From: Rhinopomastus cyanomelas
Lineage: Eukaryota; Chordata; Aves; Bucerotiformes; Rhinopomastidae
Assembly: GCA_013400115.1 (NCBI GenBank)
Contig: VXBP01008209.1
Location: 124,001-188,000, forward strand
Direction: 5' to 3'
DNA length: 64,000 bases
Shown here: piece by piece, positions 54,265-64,000 of the stretch
Layout: every line of letters begins with the position of its first letter
Position numbering within the stretch: position 1 is the first letter of the stretch
Notes under the pieces: model-generated
What the model saw: the letters and a program-made list of their open reading frames with translations, nothing else
The model's database searches: none
Told to the model about the DNA's origin: nothing
Program-made: the position numbers and the translations under genes

Positions 54265-55960
54265 ATGCCCCCTGCAGGCTACAGGAATCACTTGAGTCAC
54301 TGGTCACCACAGAGTTGACTTGCAAATTAAAACAGAGATAAGTTCAGGAAAAAAGTTCCCTATCTCCATCTGCATGGAGCTAGAACAAGGTATAAAGAAA
54401 TGCCTGATACCAAGCCTACCCCATCTAGCTCAGCAGGAGCTGGGAGAGTTGCAGAGAAGAAACAAAGTGCAACCAGCAAATAGCTGTTCCCTGCCCAGTT
54501 TGGTGCCCAACAGATCCTGGATCAGCAGCAGGAAGTTAACCCCTGTGCTGGATAGGGTCCTCACCCAGAAGGGCTGAGGAGACCTGGGTGAGGCTTGACC
54601 TGGGTGAGACTTGGCTTGTGCCAATTACCAGTATCTCCCCCTCACAGAGAAGCTTTTTGTCAGTACCAATCCTCTAACATGCTGCATTGCTTCCTGCCTT
54701 CAGGATCTGGAAGAGGTGCTGCTCTCAGACCCCCATGCAATCTCTCACTTGGCCTCATCTAACAAATTCATCCCCAAGCTCAAAAGTGGGACACCACAAA
54801 AACATTACTCACCAGGGCAGTCTCACCAGAAGAAAGGTGGAGGACTACCAGCTTTCACACAGGCTTTTATTGGCTCATTAAGTTCTCCTTAATTAAGTTC
54901 TCCTTAACGAGAACTTCCTCACCTGCAGCATTCTCCTTCCCATTCATTCTCACACGCACTCATGCCACTGGTACTTCCAAGGCTGTCAGCTCCCACTCCT
55001 TCCTCCCTCTTCAACTATTCTGAGCCTAGTTTCCACTGCCATGGTCCCAAGGCAAAAAAATACCTTCTTAAGGAGCACGGAACTGCCGGGCAGAGCAGCT
55101 CCAGCACTGTGGAGGACCCACTGCATGCTGGAATTCACCCCAGGCTTTATCTCCTTCAGATTTCTGGTACATCCTCAGCTGAGATCCTGTCTTTGTTACA
55201 GAAGCAGCTGTTCCACAAGCCCCAGTTACGCTGTGGCTGCCCCTCAGCAGAATTAAAGCACCGCAGTTGTTTCCTTGTGACATAAGAACATCTCTCCATC
55301 CTGCTAGACCCTACTCTGACCAAAACTCTACCCTCACACACCCCAGTGGCTCAGCCCATCCTGACTTGCTGTTTGTATGAGCAGGGCTGCTGGATCGGCC
55401 CCTCTGTGGAACCAATGAGAGGCCTCACGCCAGCGGGGCGGTGGGTTCAGTACCTTTCCCAATGATTGCAAATACTGGGAGGGTTCAGACTGTTCCACCC
55501 ATCCGATCACATCTGAAAGAGCCTTGAGAGCGGAGCTGCGTCAGAGCAGGGCACAGCTGCCAGAAGAGTTGTTCAACCTCTCTGAGTTGTTTGCCTGCCT
55601 TCGGAGAGAGAAAAAAAAAACCCCTTCTTTTTGTCACCCCAGCTTTTCTAGATAAGCTTTCGACAAACACGAGTATCAGACAGAACCAACCTGCCTCCTC
55701 GACAGGAGTGAGGGACTGCCACTGTTATCACTCTGCTAATGAGATAGTCTGGACATGAAGGAACTCGATACAATGGGAGATTTCTCTTGAAGCAGGTCCT
55801 AGGCAGCTGTATTGATGTCAGCATCATTTCCCATCACACAGAGGGATCAGGCCCATCTCTCATCCTTTAACACGGGCTGTTACCACTGATCAAACGTTTC
55901 CTGCCCTGTGTTAACTCCCAACAGCGTTTGGGCAGCAGCAGCCCCCTCCCCTTCAGGCAG
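54265..55960. other. Intergenic unique sequence
   Basis: No gene is recognised. The segment aagttctccttaa is directly repeated with aattaa spacers at 54885-54910. Confidence 0.4.
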
Positions 55961-55964
55961 GGAG

Positions 55965-56122
55965 ATGTTGTGGCTGCCCCGTTCCTGAGAGTGTTGAAGG
56001 CCAGGTTGGATGGGTCCTGAGTAACCTGCTGCAGTGAAGGAGTCCCTACCTTTGCAGGGGGGTTGGAACTGGATGATCTTTAAGGTCCCTTCAACCCTGG
56101 CCTTTCTAGGATTCTATGAATT
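55965..56122 (+). repeat. CR1 LINE 3' tail, old subfamily
   Basis: gttgaaggccaggttggatg and ggaactggatgatctttaag, ending ctaggattctatgaatt. Confidence 0.78.
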
Positions 56123-56189
56123 GGGATTTTGCTTAGGTCTAAAAACATGCTGCAACTTCTGAAGGGGATATTGCAAGAGAGACAGAGAG

Positions 56190-56690
56190 CAGCTTGGTCT
56201 TGGGGCAGAGTTGGATGAGGTCAGGCAATGAAACAGAGCTGGGCACATCTGGAATACTTTGCCCAGTTCTGGGCCACTCAGTTCCAGAAGGAGCTGCTGG
56301 AGGGAGCCCAGCACGGAGCCACAGAGATGATAGCGTGGAGCATCTCCCTGATGAGGAAAGGCTGAGACAGCTGGGTTTCTTGAGCTGGGAAAAAAGGAGA
56401 CTGAGGGGTGACCCCATGAATGTTTATGTGAAGGGTGGGTGTCAGGAGGATGGAGCCAGGCTCTGCTCAGGAGCACCCAATGATAGGACAAGGTGCTTCA
56501 GGTGTGAGCTGGAACAGAGAAGGTTCCACGTCAATGAGCCCAGGGGGTTGTAGAGTCTCCTTCTCTGGAGGCATTTAAAACCCACCTGGCCACGTTCCTG
56601 TGTGACTGGATCTAGGGGATCCTGCTGTGTGGACCGGATGATCTTTCAAGGTCCCTTCCAACCCCTAATGTTCTGTGATCCTGTGAACCC
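56190..56690 (+). repeat. CR1 LINE 3' fragment with internal deletion
   Basis: ORF2 remnant [20 protein letters not shown] jumps directly to the gggggttgtagagtctcctt segment, so roughly 60 bases are missing. Confidence 0.87.
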
Positions 56691-57777
56691 GTGGGCTTGG
56701 CTGGCATACCAGGGAGGGAATGATGCCAGTTAGTCACCCACTGGCATTCCAGTAGTGATTCCCAGACTCTCTGCTTCATTTAAATCATCCCGTGAGAATC
56801 CTGAACCCTCTCTGGGTGTCCAGTTGAGCAAGAAAACATCTTTCTGTACCAGATCAATACTTCAGGTCCTGACCTTCAAGCTGCCTTCAGGGGTGATGAG
56901 AGAGGCCCAACAGGAGTCCAAGGCTTCGTTCCAACACTCTCAGAGACCTGTCACACAGCATTATATGGGTTCTGCAAACAGATAAGGCAAACCAGAAAGA
57001 GCAAACGCTGCTCTGCCCAGCCTTGACACAGCAATCGATGCCGTAGTTTACCACCCGGAGCAAGTAAACAGCCGTGGAGCTGCACTGCAAACACTGCAGT
57101 TTGATCCGCATGACAGGCAGCAATTTGTGCCAAAGGGTAAGGCTCTCTGTTCACTCACATTTGACAGATGGGTGGTCTTGTTACAGCCCCTGCTCTCAGC
57201 GGGTTTGTGCATGAATTTAGGGTTAAGTACCTGCATGCCTGTAGGATCACAACCTTCATTTACTGCTGCATAGCCCAGCAGACCTGAAATTAACCCCGAC
57301 ATGTTCAAGTGGCAGCTCTCACTCAGCAAGATCACCCACACAGAGCAGTGAGGTGTATGTAAAGCCCTGTGTTCAGAGGTTTTCCAGCCATCAGAGAAAT
57401 GAGGCTCCACAGCCAGATTCTGGCAGGAGGAACGGGACAAGTGTAGCTCTTTACAGGCAGATAGGGCAGCCCAGGATGGAGAGGAGTGATCCAGTCACCT
57501 GCTCGCTCTGCTGCCCAGGAGGGATGGGGAGTGAAGCACCTCAGCCTGTGACCAGCACTTAACTTAAAGAGTTTCAGGAGCTGATCGAACCTGGGAAGAA
57601 ACCCCCCTCCATCTTCACCCTGAGCAGCCAATAAATGTGGAAGTTGGCCAGCCCCAACCACACTCATTCTCTCTTCTCCAAACCACTGGTTTTCAAATGG
57701 TCCATGAAACCCACTGATCAGCCAGAACCATGGGTGAGCAGTCAGATCCATGTGGACAGTGTGCCCCACACAAGTCA

Positions 57778-58440
57778 GAGAATCATAGGATCATAGACTG
57801 GCCAGGGTTGGAAGGGACCTTGAAAATCATCTAGTTCCAACCCCCCTGCTCAGACAGGGACACCTTCACTAGAGCAGGTTCCTCAGGGCCTCAGCCAACC
57901 TGCCTTTCAACACTGCCTGGGATGGGGCAGCCACGACTTCATTGGGCTACCTGTTCCAGCATCTCAAGACTTCACAGGAAAGAACCTGTTCCTCATGTCC
58001 AACCTCAATATCTGCTCTTCAAGTCTGGAACCCTTTCCTCATGTCCTCTCGCTACCACCCCTGTCAAAAGCCCTCCCCCAGCTTTCTTGTAGGCCCCTTC
58101 AGAGACTGGAAAGCTGCTCAAGGATCACCTGAGAGCCTCCTTTTCTTTTCTCCAACCCAACTTGCTCAGCCTGTCCTCATAGGGGAGGTGCTCCAGCCCT
58201 CTGATCATTTGAGTTGCTCTCCTCTGGACCCCTTCCAGGAGCTCTGTGTCCTTCTGATGTTGGGGACTCCAGAACTGGACCCAGGACTCCAGGTGGGATC
58301 TCACCAGTGCAGAGTAGAGGGGAAGAATCACCTCCCTCAACCGCCTGTACCTGCTTCTTTTGCTGCAGCCCAGGATACAGTTGGCTCTCTGGGCTACCAG
58401 CACGCACTGATGGCTCCTGAGAAACTTCTGCTCCACCACC
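57778..58440 (-). repeat. CR1 LINE 3' fragment, third subfamily
   Basis: Antisense ORF2 PLYSALVRSHLESWVQFWSP and ELLEGVQRRATQMIRGLEHL; ends about 140 bases from the GPCR poly(A) signal. Confidence 0.9.
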
Positions 58441-58561
58441 AGTGGTTTGCTTCTAAATTCTGAATATTTAATCCTTTTATCTGGGTGTTCTGTTAGCGAA
58501 GTCGAGCACGCTCGGTCAGGCTGGATCAACGAGGGTTTTATCGCGCGGGCAACACAACAGG

Positions 58562-59392
58562 ACGGCTATTTCACACAACTTTATTGGGATGTAATATCCA
58601 TTCACCCACGGTGTGAAATGTCAGATCTCTGCTCTTCAAGGGCTGTAAACACAAAGGCAAACACAGACAAGCACTGCCCAGACAGCAGTCTGCTCTACAT
58701 CAGACCTGAGTCACTGGAGCACAACCAGTCACTTCTCCTGCCCCACGTCTGGGGAAAGGATGAGTGTCTCAGCAGCTATTCCAGACCCTACAGAAATACA
58801 GGGAGCCATTTCATTTCACCCTATTTCTTTACAAGATGCAGGTGTATGTGAGTCCAACAGGATTTGCCCCTAAATTCCTCCCCACAAAGAGGTAGCACCC
58901 AAGATCTTCCTCCCGGGAGCCCCAGCAGGAGGGGAAAGTAGGGAATTCTGCCAGTGGAGTCACAAACTCCACTGAGTGAATTTCATAAAGCGTCACCTGT
59001 TGGATACTGGAAGCTGTCACATAGCAGCACTGAAGGCAACCGAGCATCACAAACAGTGGCCACCACCCAGACTGTGGTTGGCCACTAGTCACAGCCAGCA
59101 AGGGAGATGTTTTACCAGGTGTGATGGACCACAGGGGATGGAAAAGGTTCAGGGAAACGAGACAGCAAGGAAATGGCACAGAGAATAAAACATACTTGGA
59201 CTTTCCCACCCTGCTGCAGCTCCAGATGGGTTTTAATCTCCATAGTAAGTCAGAGGAGGTTTGAGCTACCCCCAAAACGCCGCATCGCACTCGGTTAGCA
59301 CGTACAGCCCTCTGCACCCCCCCAGTCCTGCCACCATAGCTCTGAAACGTGGGGAATCATAGAAAACAGAACTGCCCCACCCACCACCCTGC
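58562..59392 (-). other. GPCR 3' UTR (inferred)
   Basis: Repeat-free sequence between the GPCR stop and a minus-strand AATAAA (plus-strand TTTATT at 58580-58585). No other coding potential is visible. A CR1 fragment ends just beyond it at about 58440. Confidence 0.55.
58580..58585 (-). terminator. Poly(A) signal AATAAA for the GPCR
   Basis: The minus-strand reading is CCAATAAAG, about 810 bases past the stop codon and the first canonical hexamer in that direction. Confidence 0.55.
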
Positions 59393-60478
59393 TCAGACCC
59401 TCGGGATCTCCGCTTCCGAAGCAGACCTGGACTTCCGCCGGCCGGTCAGGCTGCCCAGCACTGACTCCTCACTGAAGGCTCCTTCAAACGTCGACAAGAT
59501 GGACTGGCGAAACTTCTCCTTGAAATCGGGCCCCACAAACACGTACAGGATGGGGTTGATGCAGCTGTTGAAGAAAGCCAGGCTGGAAACCAGGGGGATC
59601 CCGATGTAAAGAGCCATTTTCATCTCATGACTGGAAGAGTTCTTGGATATTTCCAGCAAGGAGAAGACGTGGTAGGGGAAATAACAGAGGAAAAATGAGG
59701 CTGTGACGGCAATGATGATCCTGTAAGGCTTCGGCGAGCTGGCCAGCTGCCTTCTTTTCAGCTTGATAGCGACGACGCTGTAGCAGATGAGGATCACCGC
59801 GAAAGGGATGAGGAACCCGCACAGGAACCGCGTGATGATCATCGCTTTATGCCGTATCCGCCACAGCCGCCGCATCGCCTCGGACGTGTAGTCGTCGGAC
59901 AGCGCAAAATTATTGTAGCAGGTGGTGATGTTCCTGGGGCTGACCACCGTGTCCCGAAAGACGAGGTACGGGGAGCTGAGGAGAAGAGCCAGGACCCACG
60001 TTCCCAGGGCGATCCTGGCCGCCAGCTCCGGACTCCTGCGGTTGTGGGACCAGACGGGAAAGGCCACAGAAATGCAGCGGTCCATGCTGATGACTGTCAG
60101 CAGGAAGACACTGGCAAACATGTTGAGGAAGGCGATGGTGCTGTTCAGCTTGCACAGGAGCTTCCCAAAGGGCCAGTGGAAGCCCAGGGCTGTGTAGGTG
60201 ATGCTGAGGGGCAGGAAAAAGGTGAAGATGAAGTCAGCGATGGCCAGGTTGAGGAACCAGATGGAGTTCACTGTCTTCTTCATCTTGAAGCCCGCAATCC
60301 AGATGACGAGGCCGTTCCCCGTCACCCCCAGCAAACAGGAGATGCCATACACCACCATGGAGAGGACGTGCATGCTCTTCTGGAGGCCTGAGTGGTAGTC
60401 CTGGGCGGTGGTGCCGTTCTCAGGCTGCACAGTGGGAGAACAGGCGGGGAAGGGGGAAGGAGAAGAGACACTCTCCAT
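59393..60478 (-). CDS. Chemoattractant GPCR, CMKLR/FPR family, intact
   Basis: A 361-residue class A rhodopsin-like receptor in one coding exon. Seen: N-terminal sequon NGTT at residue 21; TM1 with GNGLVIWIAGFKMKKTVN; TM2 WFLNLAIADF; the TM3 cysteine in FGKLLCKLNS; DRCISVAFPVWSHNRRS in the DRY position; ECL2 cysteine in ITTCYNNFAL; TM6 FFLCYFPYH; TM7 NSCINPILYVFVG; and a Ser-rich tail FSEESVLGSLTG. The KMKKTVN, PVWS and FVGPDFKEKF signatures place it with chemerin (CMKLR1), formyl-peptide and GPR33-like receptors, nearest CMKLR1 by eye. Such receptors sit in the plasma membrane of leukocytes and couple to Gi. The start Met has a purine at -3 and G at +4, and an acceptor (cttacattttcag) at 60497 lies just upstream, so a 5' UTR intron is expected. 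The exact ortholog is not settled. Confidence 0.92.
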   Translation of the reverse strand: MESVSSPSPFPACSPTVQPENGTTAQDYHSGLQKSMHVLSMVVYGISCLLGVTGNGLVIWIAGFKMKKTVNSIWFLNLAIADFIFTFFLPLSITYTALGFHWPFGKLLCKLNSTIAFLNMFASVFLLTVISMDRCISVAFPVWSHNRRSPELAARIALGTWVLALLLSSPYLVFRDTVVSPRNITTCYNNFALSDDYTSEAMRRLWRIRHKAMIITRFLCGFLIPFAVILICYSVVAIKLKRRQLASSPKPYRIIIAVTASFFLCYFPYHVFSLLEISKNSSSHEMKMALYIGIPLVSSLAFFNSCINPILYVFVGPDFKEKFRQSILSTFEGAFSEESVLGSLTGRRKSRSASEAEIPRV

Positions 60479-60496
60479 TGCCAGCAAGCCGGAGAC

Positions 60497-61440
60497 CTGA
60501 AAATGTAAGAGGAAACAGCGCTGTTGTCTGCAGCTTCTGCAGATCAGGGGAGGTGACAACCTCAACTGAGACACAAGACAAACCCAGTTACGTGTCTCAT
60601 GGGAAGTCCCTGCATTCCCACAAAGCTTGTCACCCGCACTGACCACCAGCCTGCTGTCCTGAGAGAGGATTTCTGCCAGGAAAGAAATGATAATAATAAA
60701 AAAGAAGGTGTTTTGCTCTCAGCTCCTGCACTTGGCTGCAGCCCTGATCAATTTGGGGTGGCCACACGACACTGCCACAGCTCAGAGCATCATGGAAACC
60801 CCCATGACTGGAGGAACCCACCCAGGTTTTGCTGTTGGTGTTGGTGCTGGCAGAACAACATCCCCATGGCAGCAGAACCACGGAAACCCACATCCCTCAT
60901 CATGTCTCCAATGAGCAAAACCCATGAGATGATAAAGGTCAGTGAACAGACGGTTCCCATCACAGATACCTTCTGGAGATGTGGCACCGACAGCCACGCT
61001 CAGGGGGGTCTCTCCTGGCTGAGTCTCCTTCCACATGGAGCTCCTCTCCACAGTGACTCACGCTGCCTCACCCCGTTTTCCTGTAGCTTGGGATCACGGG
61101 GAATTTAGTAGGATCTCTTAGTCCCTAAAGTTCTTCCTCAATTTGTAGGGCATCTATTTAACCCCTGAAGTGCCATCTGTCATGGGCTACCTCAGGCCAG
61201 ATAAGGAAACCCCAGACCCTTTCCACTCATCTCCCTGTGGCAGCATCTGGACATCCACTGGGTACTGGGGCTGCCCTGCCATGGCGGTGAGGACAGGGCA
61301 TGATCTGTGCCCCAGTGCCATGGCCTGGCACAACTGCCCAGCCTGGGGAACCTTGGGGTGGCTGGAAACACTCCCTGTCCCATGCAGAGTGTTTGGGGGT
61401 CCCATCCTTTTGCTCATGTGAGAGGCAAGAGGCACCCTCA
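60497..61440. other. Upstream of GPCR, unique
   Basis: This must contain the 5' UTR intron and upstream exon of the GPCR, but I cannot place that exon. No repeat is recognised. Confidence 0.4.
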
Positions 61441-61444
61441 GATT

Positions 61445-61700
61445 GCAGGGAACACTCAGTGACAACAGGGCTGGGGCTACGGGGTGATGGCCCAGAGGAG
61501 GGTGAACGGCATGGGGTGACAGCAGAGGGATGGCAACGGGGGGGATGACAATAGAGGGGTAACAGTGGGGGGTAACAGCAAGGTTGGGTGACAGTAGAGG
61601 TTGACAGTGGGTGGTGACAGCAAGGGGAAGTAACAGTAGGAGGGTGATAATAGGGGGTGGTAACAGCGCGGAGACGTGACAGAAGGGGTGGGGTGACATC
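61445..61700. repeat. Degenerate G-rich minisatellite (about 15-22 bp units)
   Basis: Variants of ggggtgacagcagaggg recur with spacers such as ggtaacagtgggg, ggtgacagcaagggg and gtaacagtaggagggtgata. Purine-rich on the plus strand, it abuts the SHMT1 promoter. Confidence 0.75.
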
Positions 61701-61909
61701 ACTGGAGATGACGCCAGCGCGGGCCCCCGCCAAGGTCACCCGAGCCCCGCTCGCCACGTGCTGGCAGCACCGCCTCGGCGCGGGCCAATAGGACGCGGGG
61801 AGTTGAGAAGAACGCAGCGCTGATTGGTCCGGCCTCTTCCCCTTTGCCTGGGCGGAGCGAGGCGCTGACTGGTCGAGATGCGGGAGAGGGCGTGTCCCAG
61901 CGGGCTAAG
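61700..61909 (+). promoter_or_regulatory. SHMT1: SHMT1 CpG-island promoter and non-coding exon 1
   Basis: A GC- and CpG-rich block with a palindromic E-box CACGTG at 61755-61760, a CCAAT box at 61785-61789 and an inverted CCAAT (ATTGG) at 61823-61827, and no TATA. A donor CTAAG/GTAGGC at 61909/61910 ends a plausible non-coding first exon. E-box plus paired CCAAT boxes suits a growth-regulated metabolic gene. Assignment to SHMT1 rests on the next plus-strand exon. Confidence 0.65.
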
Positions 61910-62031
61910 GTAGGCGCGCGGGATCCCGCGTGGTGGCGGGACGGGATCGCGGCTTGGGGCGGCGGTAGCAGCAGCGGGTACGGAGGATGCGGTGCGGAGC
62001 CGGGACAGGGTGGGGAGGGGAGCCGAGCCAG

Positions 62032-62081
62032 GCGGGCGGCGGCGGCGGCGGCGGCGGTGGTGATGGTGATGATGATGATGA
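62032..62081. repeat. Compound triplet repeat (GGC)n(GAT)n
   Basis: About eight GGC units run into ggtggtgatggtgatgatga with five or so GAT units. It lies about 125 bases after the proposed SHMT1 exon 1 donor. Confidence 0.92.
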
Positions 62082-62089
62082 TCCCACCT

Positions 62090-63229
62090 CCCGCGGGACA
62101 GAGGGGGCAGAAACGGAACAGTGGGAGGCTCTCTGGGGTGCGGGAAGATGATGGATTCGGAGAGTCATGGATCCGGGATGCGGGGAAGGGATGGAGTCAG
62201 GCAGGGATGTTGCTTCGGGGCTGGAGGATGTCCCCGCAGCAGGTGAACTGTGTCCCCCAACACGAGGGTGGAAATGGGGGAGGGGAGAGGGGGGTGGAGA
62301 TGTCTCATCCTGCGTGGGGAACGGGGAGATCGCACCCTCCACCAAGCGTTCTGCGGGTCTGTGGAAGCATCGTGGGAACACACTGCACCCTGCCATCCCG
62401 CTCAAAGCCAGCGCACTGCACCCTGCCCCAGTCCCTCGCAGCCCTTTCCCCTAACCCAGTGCAGCTTTCCTGGCAGTAGGATCCCATCCCAGGGCTGGAG
62501 CCGGAGGGGCTGCCTGCAGCAGCCTAAGGCTGAACGGACTTGAGCAGCTTGGCACAAGCAACGAAGTGCCGTTGCTTAATAACCTGCTCACGGCCCTGCA
62601 CTGGCCTTGCAGGGTTAATGGGTAAAGCGATGCTTTGTTTGCAGCCAAGGCAGAAGCCAGGTTGTCACGCCTGCCCCAAGCTTGTGCTCTGCTTTATAAT
62701 CTCATGCCAAAGGGGCTGGGGACACAGAGTCTAGCTGAGGCATAGCTGCTGTTTCTCAGGGCCCAGCTCCACATGCTTCAGTGCAGGGCTGAGGCTGGAC
62801 TCTGACCTGCTGGGGGTTTGCCCTCATGGCTGTACATGAGGGAGAGGAACTAAGAGGTTTCAGTTGTGCTGGAGAACTGAGCTCTGGGCATATGAGCATT
62901 TCACTGCCGTAGAAATGAAACAGTAGTTTTCATAAGAGACCTGTGTGCCCACGAGGGCATTTTCCAGCATTTCCTAGAAGCCCCAAGACTTACAGATGTG
63001 CAGGAGCAAGAGGAAAAGGCATTATTTGTACTGGTGATCTGGGTGGGTCCATGTGTCCCCCGGTGTCTGGCCAGGTGCTGTATGGGGTGAGCCCAAGTGG
63101 GGTGGTCATGGGAGAGTATCTGAAGTCTCGAAGCACTAAAATTAATTAACTGGTCATTAATTAAGTGGGAGAAGCCTGTCAGTTGTCTGTGTTTACTCAC
63201 CCAATGGTTGGTTTGTCTGTCTTCCCCAG
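62090..63229. other. SHMT1: SHMT1 intron 1, unique
   Basis: GC-rich at the left, normal thereafter. No further exon or repeat is recognised. Confidence 0.45.
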
Positions 63230-63447
63230 AAGAGCTGGGATGGGAGCAGGGAGGATGCAGAGATGCAGTGCAGAGGCACCCAGCCCCGCTGCCATCCCAC
63301 AAACTTCCCCCTCCACTGACAGGTGACCTCAAACTCAGCAGAAGGATGGCAAACTCAACGCAAGGCAACAGGGGCCTCCCCAGCGCAGAGCTCTGGGCCT
63401 CTCATAACAGGATGGTGTTGGAACCGCTCGAAAGCAATGACCCAGAG
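63230..63447 (+). CDS. SHMT1: SHMT1 first coding exon (34 codons)
   Basis: The acceptor is tctgtcttccccag and the donor is CCAGAG/GTGAGA. The ATG at 63346-63348 has A at -3 and G at +4; bases 63230-63345 would be 5' UTR. The 34 residues begin MANSTQGNRG and contain SAELWASHNRMVLEPLESND, closely matching the human SHMT1 start (DADLWSSHDKMLAQPLKDSD), and the exon ends at the same phase-0 point just before the conserved VYNIIKKE. SHMT1 is the PLP-dependent cytosolic serine hydroxymethyltransferase that converts serine and tetrahydrofolate to glycine and methylene-tetrahydrofolate. The remaining exons, with the PLP lysine, lie beyond the right edge. The call rests on a short but specific match and 17p11.2 synteny. 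Confidence 0.78.
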
Positions 63448-63754
63448 GTGAGAACTGCTTCCTGGACCCCTGCCCAGCAGCTGTGAGGATGGTTACCCCT
63501 TTGAATCAGGGATGCAGCTGAGCTGATGGGACCCATCCATGCTCTGTGCCCTCGCTGAGGGGGAGAGGGACGGCATCCTCCAACCATCTGCAGATAACAT
63601 GGCCAACACTTCACATCTACTGCTTGTACCCCTCTGCTTGAAGCTCTAATATCCCCACCAGAGCAGCCAGCTCACCAGACCACATGGCAGTTGCCCTTGG
63701 CTCTCCAACCCAAAGGAAAGCTGAATTACCTGGTAGCTTCCTGGCACATCAAAA

Positions 63755-64000
63755 CCCCAAACAGGGTTGGAAGAGACCTTTAAGATCATGGAATCCAACC
63801 ATGAACCCACACTGCCAGGTCATCACTAACCCCTCTCCCTCAGTACCACATCTCCACAGCTTTGCAGTCCCTCCAGGGATCGGGACTCCACCACTGCCCT
63901 GGGCAGCCTGGGCCAGGCCTGGACAACCCTTTCAGGGAGGAATTTGTTCCTCATGGCCAACCTAATCCTCCCCTGGCACAACCTGAGGCTGTTTCCTTTC
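63755..64000 (-). repeat. CR1 LINE 3' fragment running off the window
   Basis: aaacagggttggaagagacc to ctttcagggaggaatttgtt; the older subfamily, continuing past the edge. Confidence 0.8.

Noticed and set aside
59849..60391. A 180-codon plus-strand frame
   Set aside because: It is the antisense shadow of the intact GPCR, with charged repetitive content typical of reversed transmembrane codons.
60479..60646. A 56-residue N-terminal extension of the GPCR frame
   Set aside because: A strong splice acceptor (cttacattttcag) lies inside it, just before the proposed start Met, so the extension is intron sequence.

Overview
The window is nuclear DNA of a bird. It holds intron-containing vertebrate genes whose order (FAM83G, SLC5A10, PRPSAP2, with SHMT1 nearby) corresponds to human 17p11.2. 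It is also densely littered with 3' fragments of the avian LINE CR1. By eye I count about 46 CR1 pieces covering roughly 14-15 kb, near 23% of the window. That is far above the level usual for chicken and would fit a CR1-rich lineage such as Piciformes; the lineage is my inference.

Layout. (1) 4.1-15.9 kb, plus strand: the 3' part of FAM83G (PAWS1), four exons at 4160-4327, 8275-8399, 9930-11379 and 14902-15324; the first coding exon lies left of the window. (2) 13.1-29.2 kb, minus strand: exons 1-9 of the kidney sugar transporter gene SLC5A10 (SGLT5). All nine are recognisable, but three carry inactivating lesions: a lost splice donor in exon 3, a TAG in exon 6 and a 1-base frameshift in exon 8. 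I call it a probable pseudogene. Exon 9 sits inside the last FAM83G intron, and exon 8 lies antisense within the FAM83G 3' UTR. (3) 31.7-50.25 kb, minus strand: complete PRPSAP2, ten coding exons (369 codons plus stop) and a CpG-rich promoter with YY1-type elements. (4) 50.7-51.2 kb: a 52-53 bp minisatellite. (5) 58.56-60.5 kb, minus strand: an intact chemoattractant-type GPCR (361 aa, CMKLR/FPR family) in a single coding exon. (6) From about 61.7 kb, plus strand: the CpG-island promoter and first coding exon of SHMT1; the gene continues past the right edge.

FAM83G is a CK1-anchoring signalling scaffold. PRPSAP2 regulates PRPP synthetase, and SHMT1 makes one-carbon units for purine and thymidylate synthesis. 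The GPCR is unrelated to these and is probably a leukocyte chemoattractant receptor. I see no prokaryotic, CRISPR or phage-like system here. The most notable points are the decayed SLC5A10 with its antisense overlap, the GPCR between PRPSAP2 and SHMT1, CR1 tails sitting at PRPSAP2 splice sites, and CR1 tails amplified into tandem arrays.
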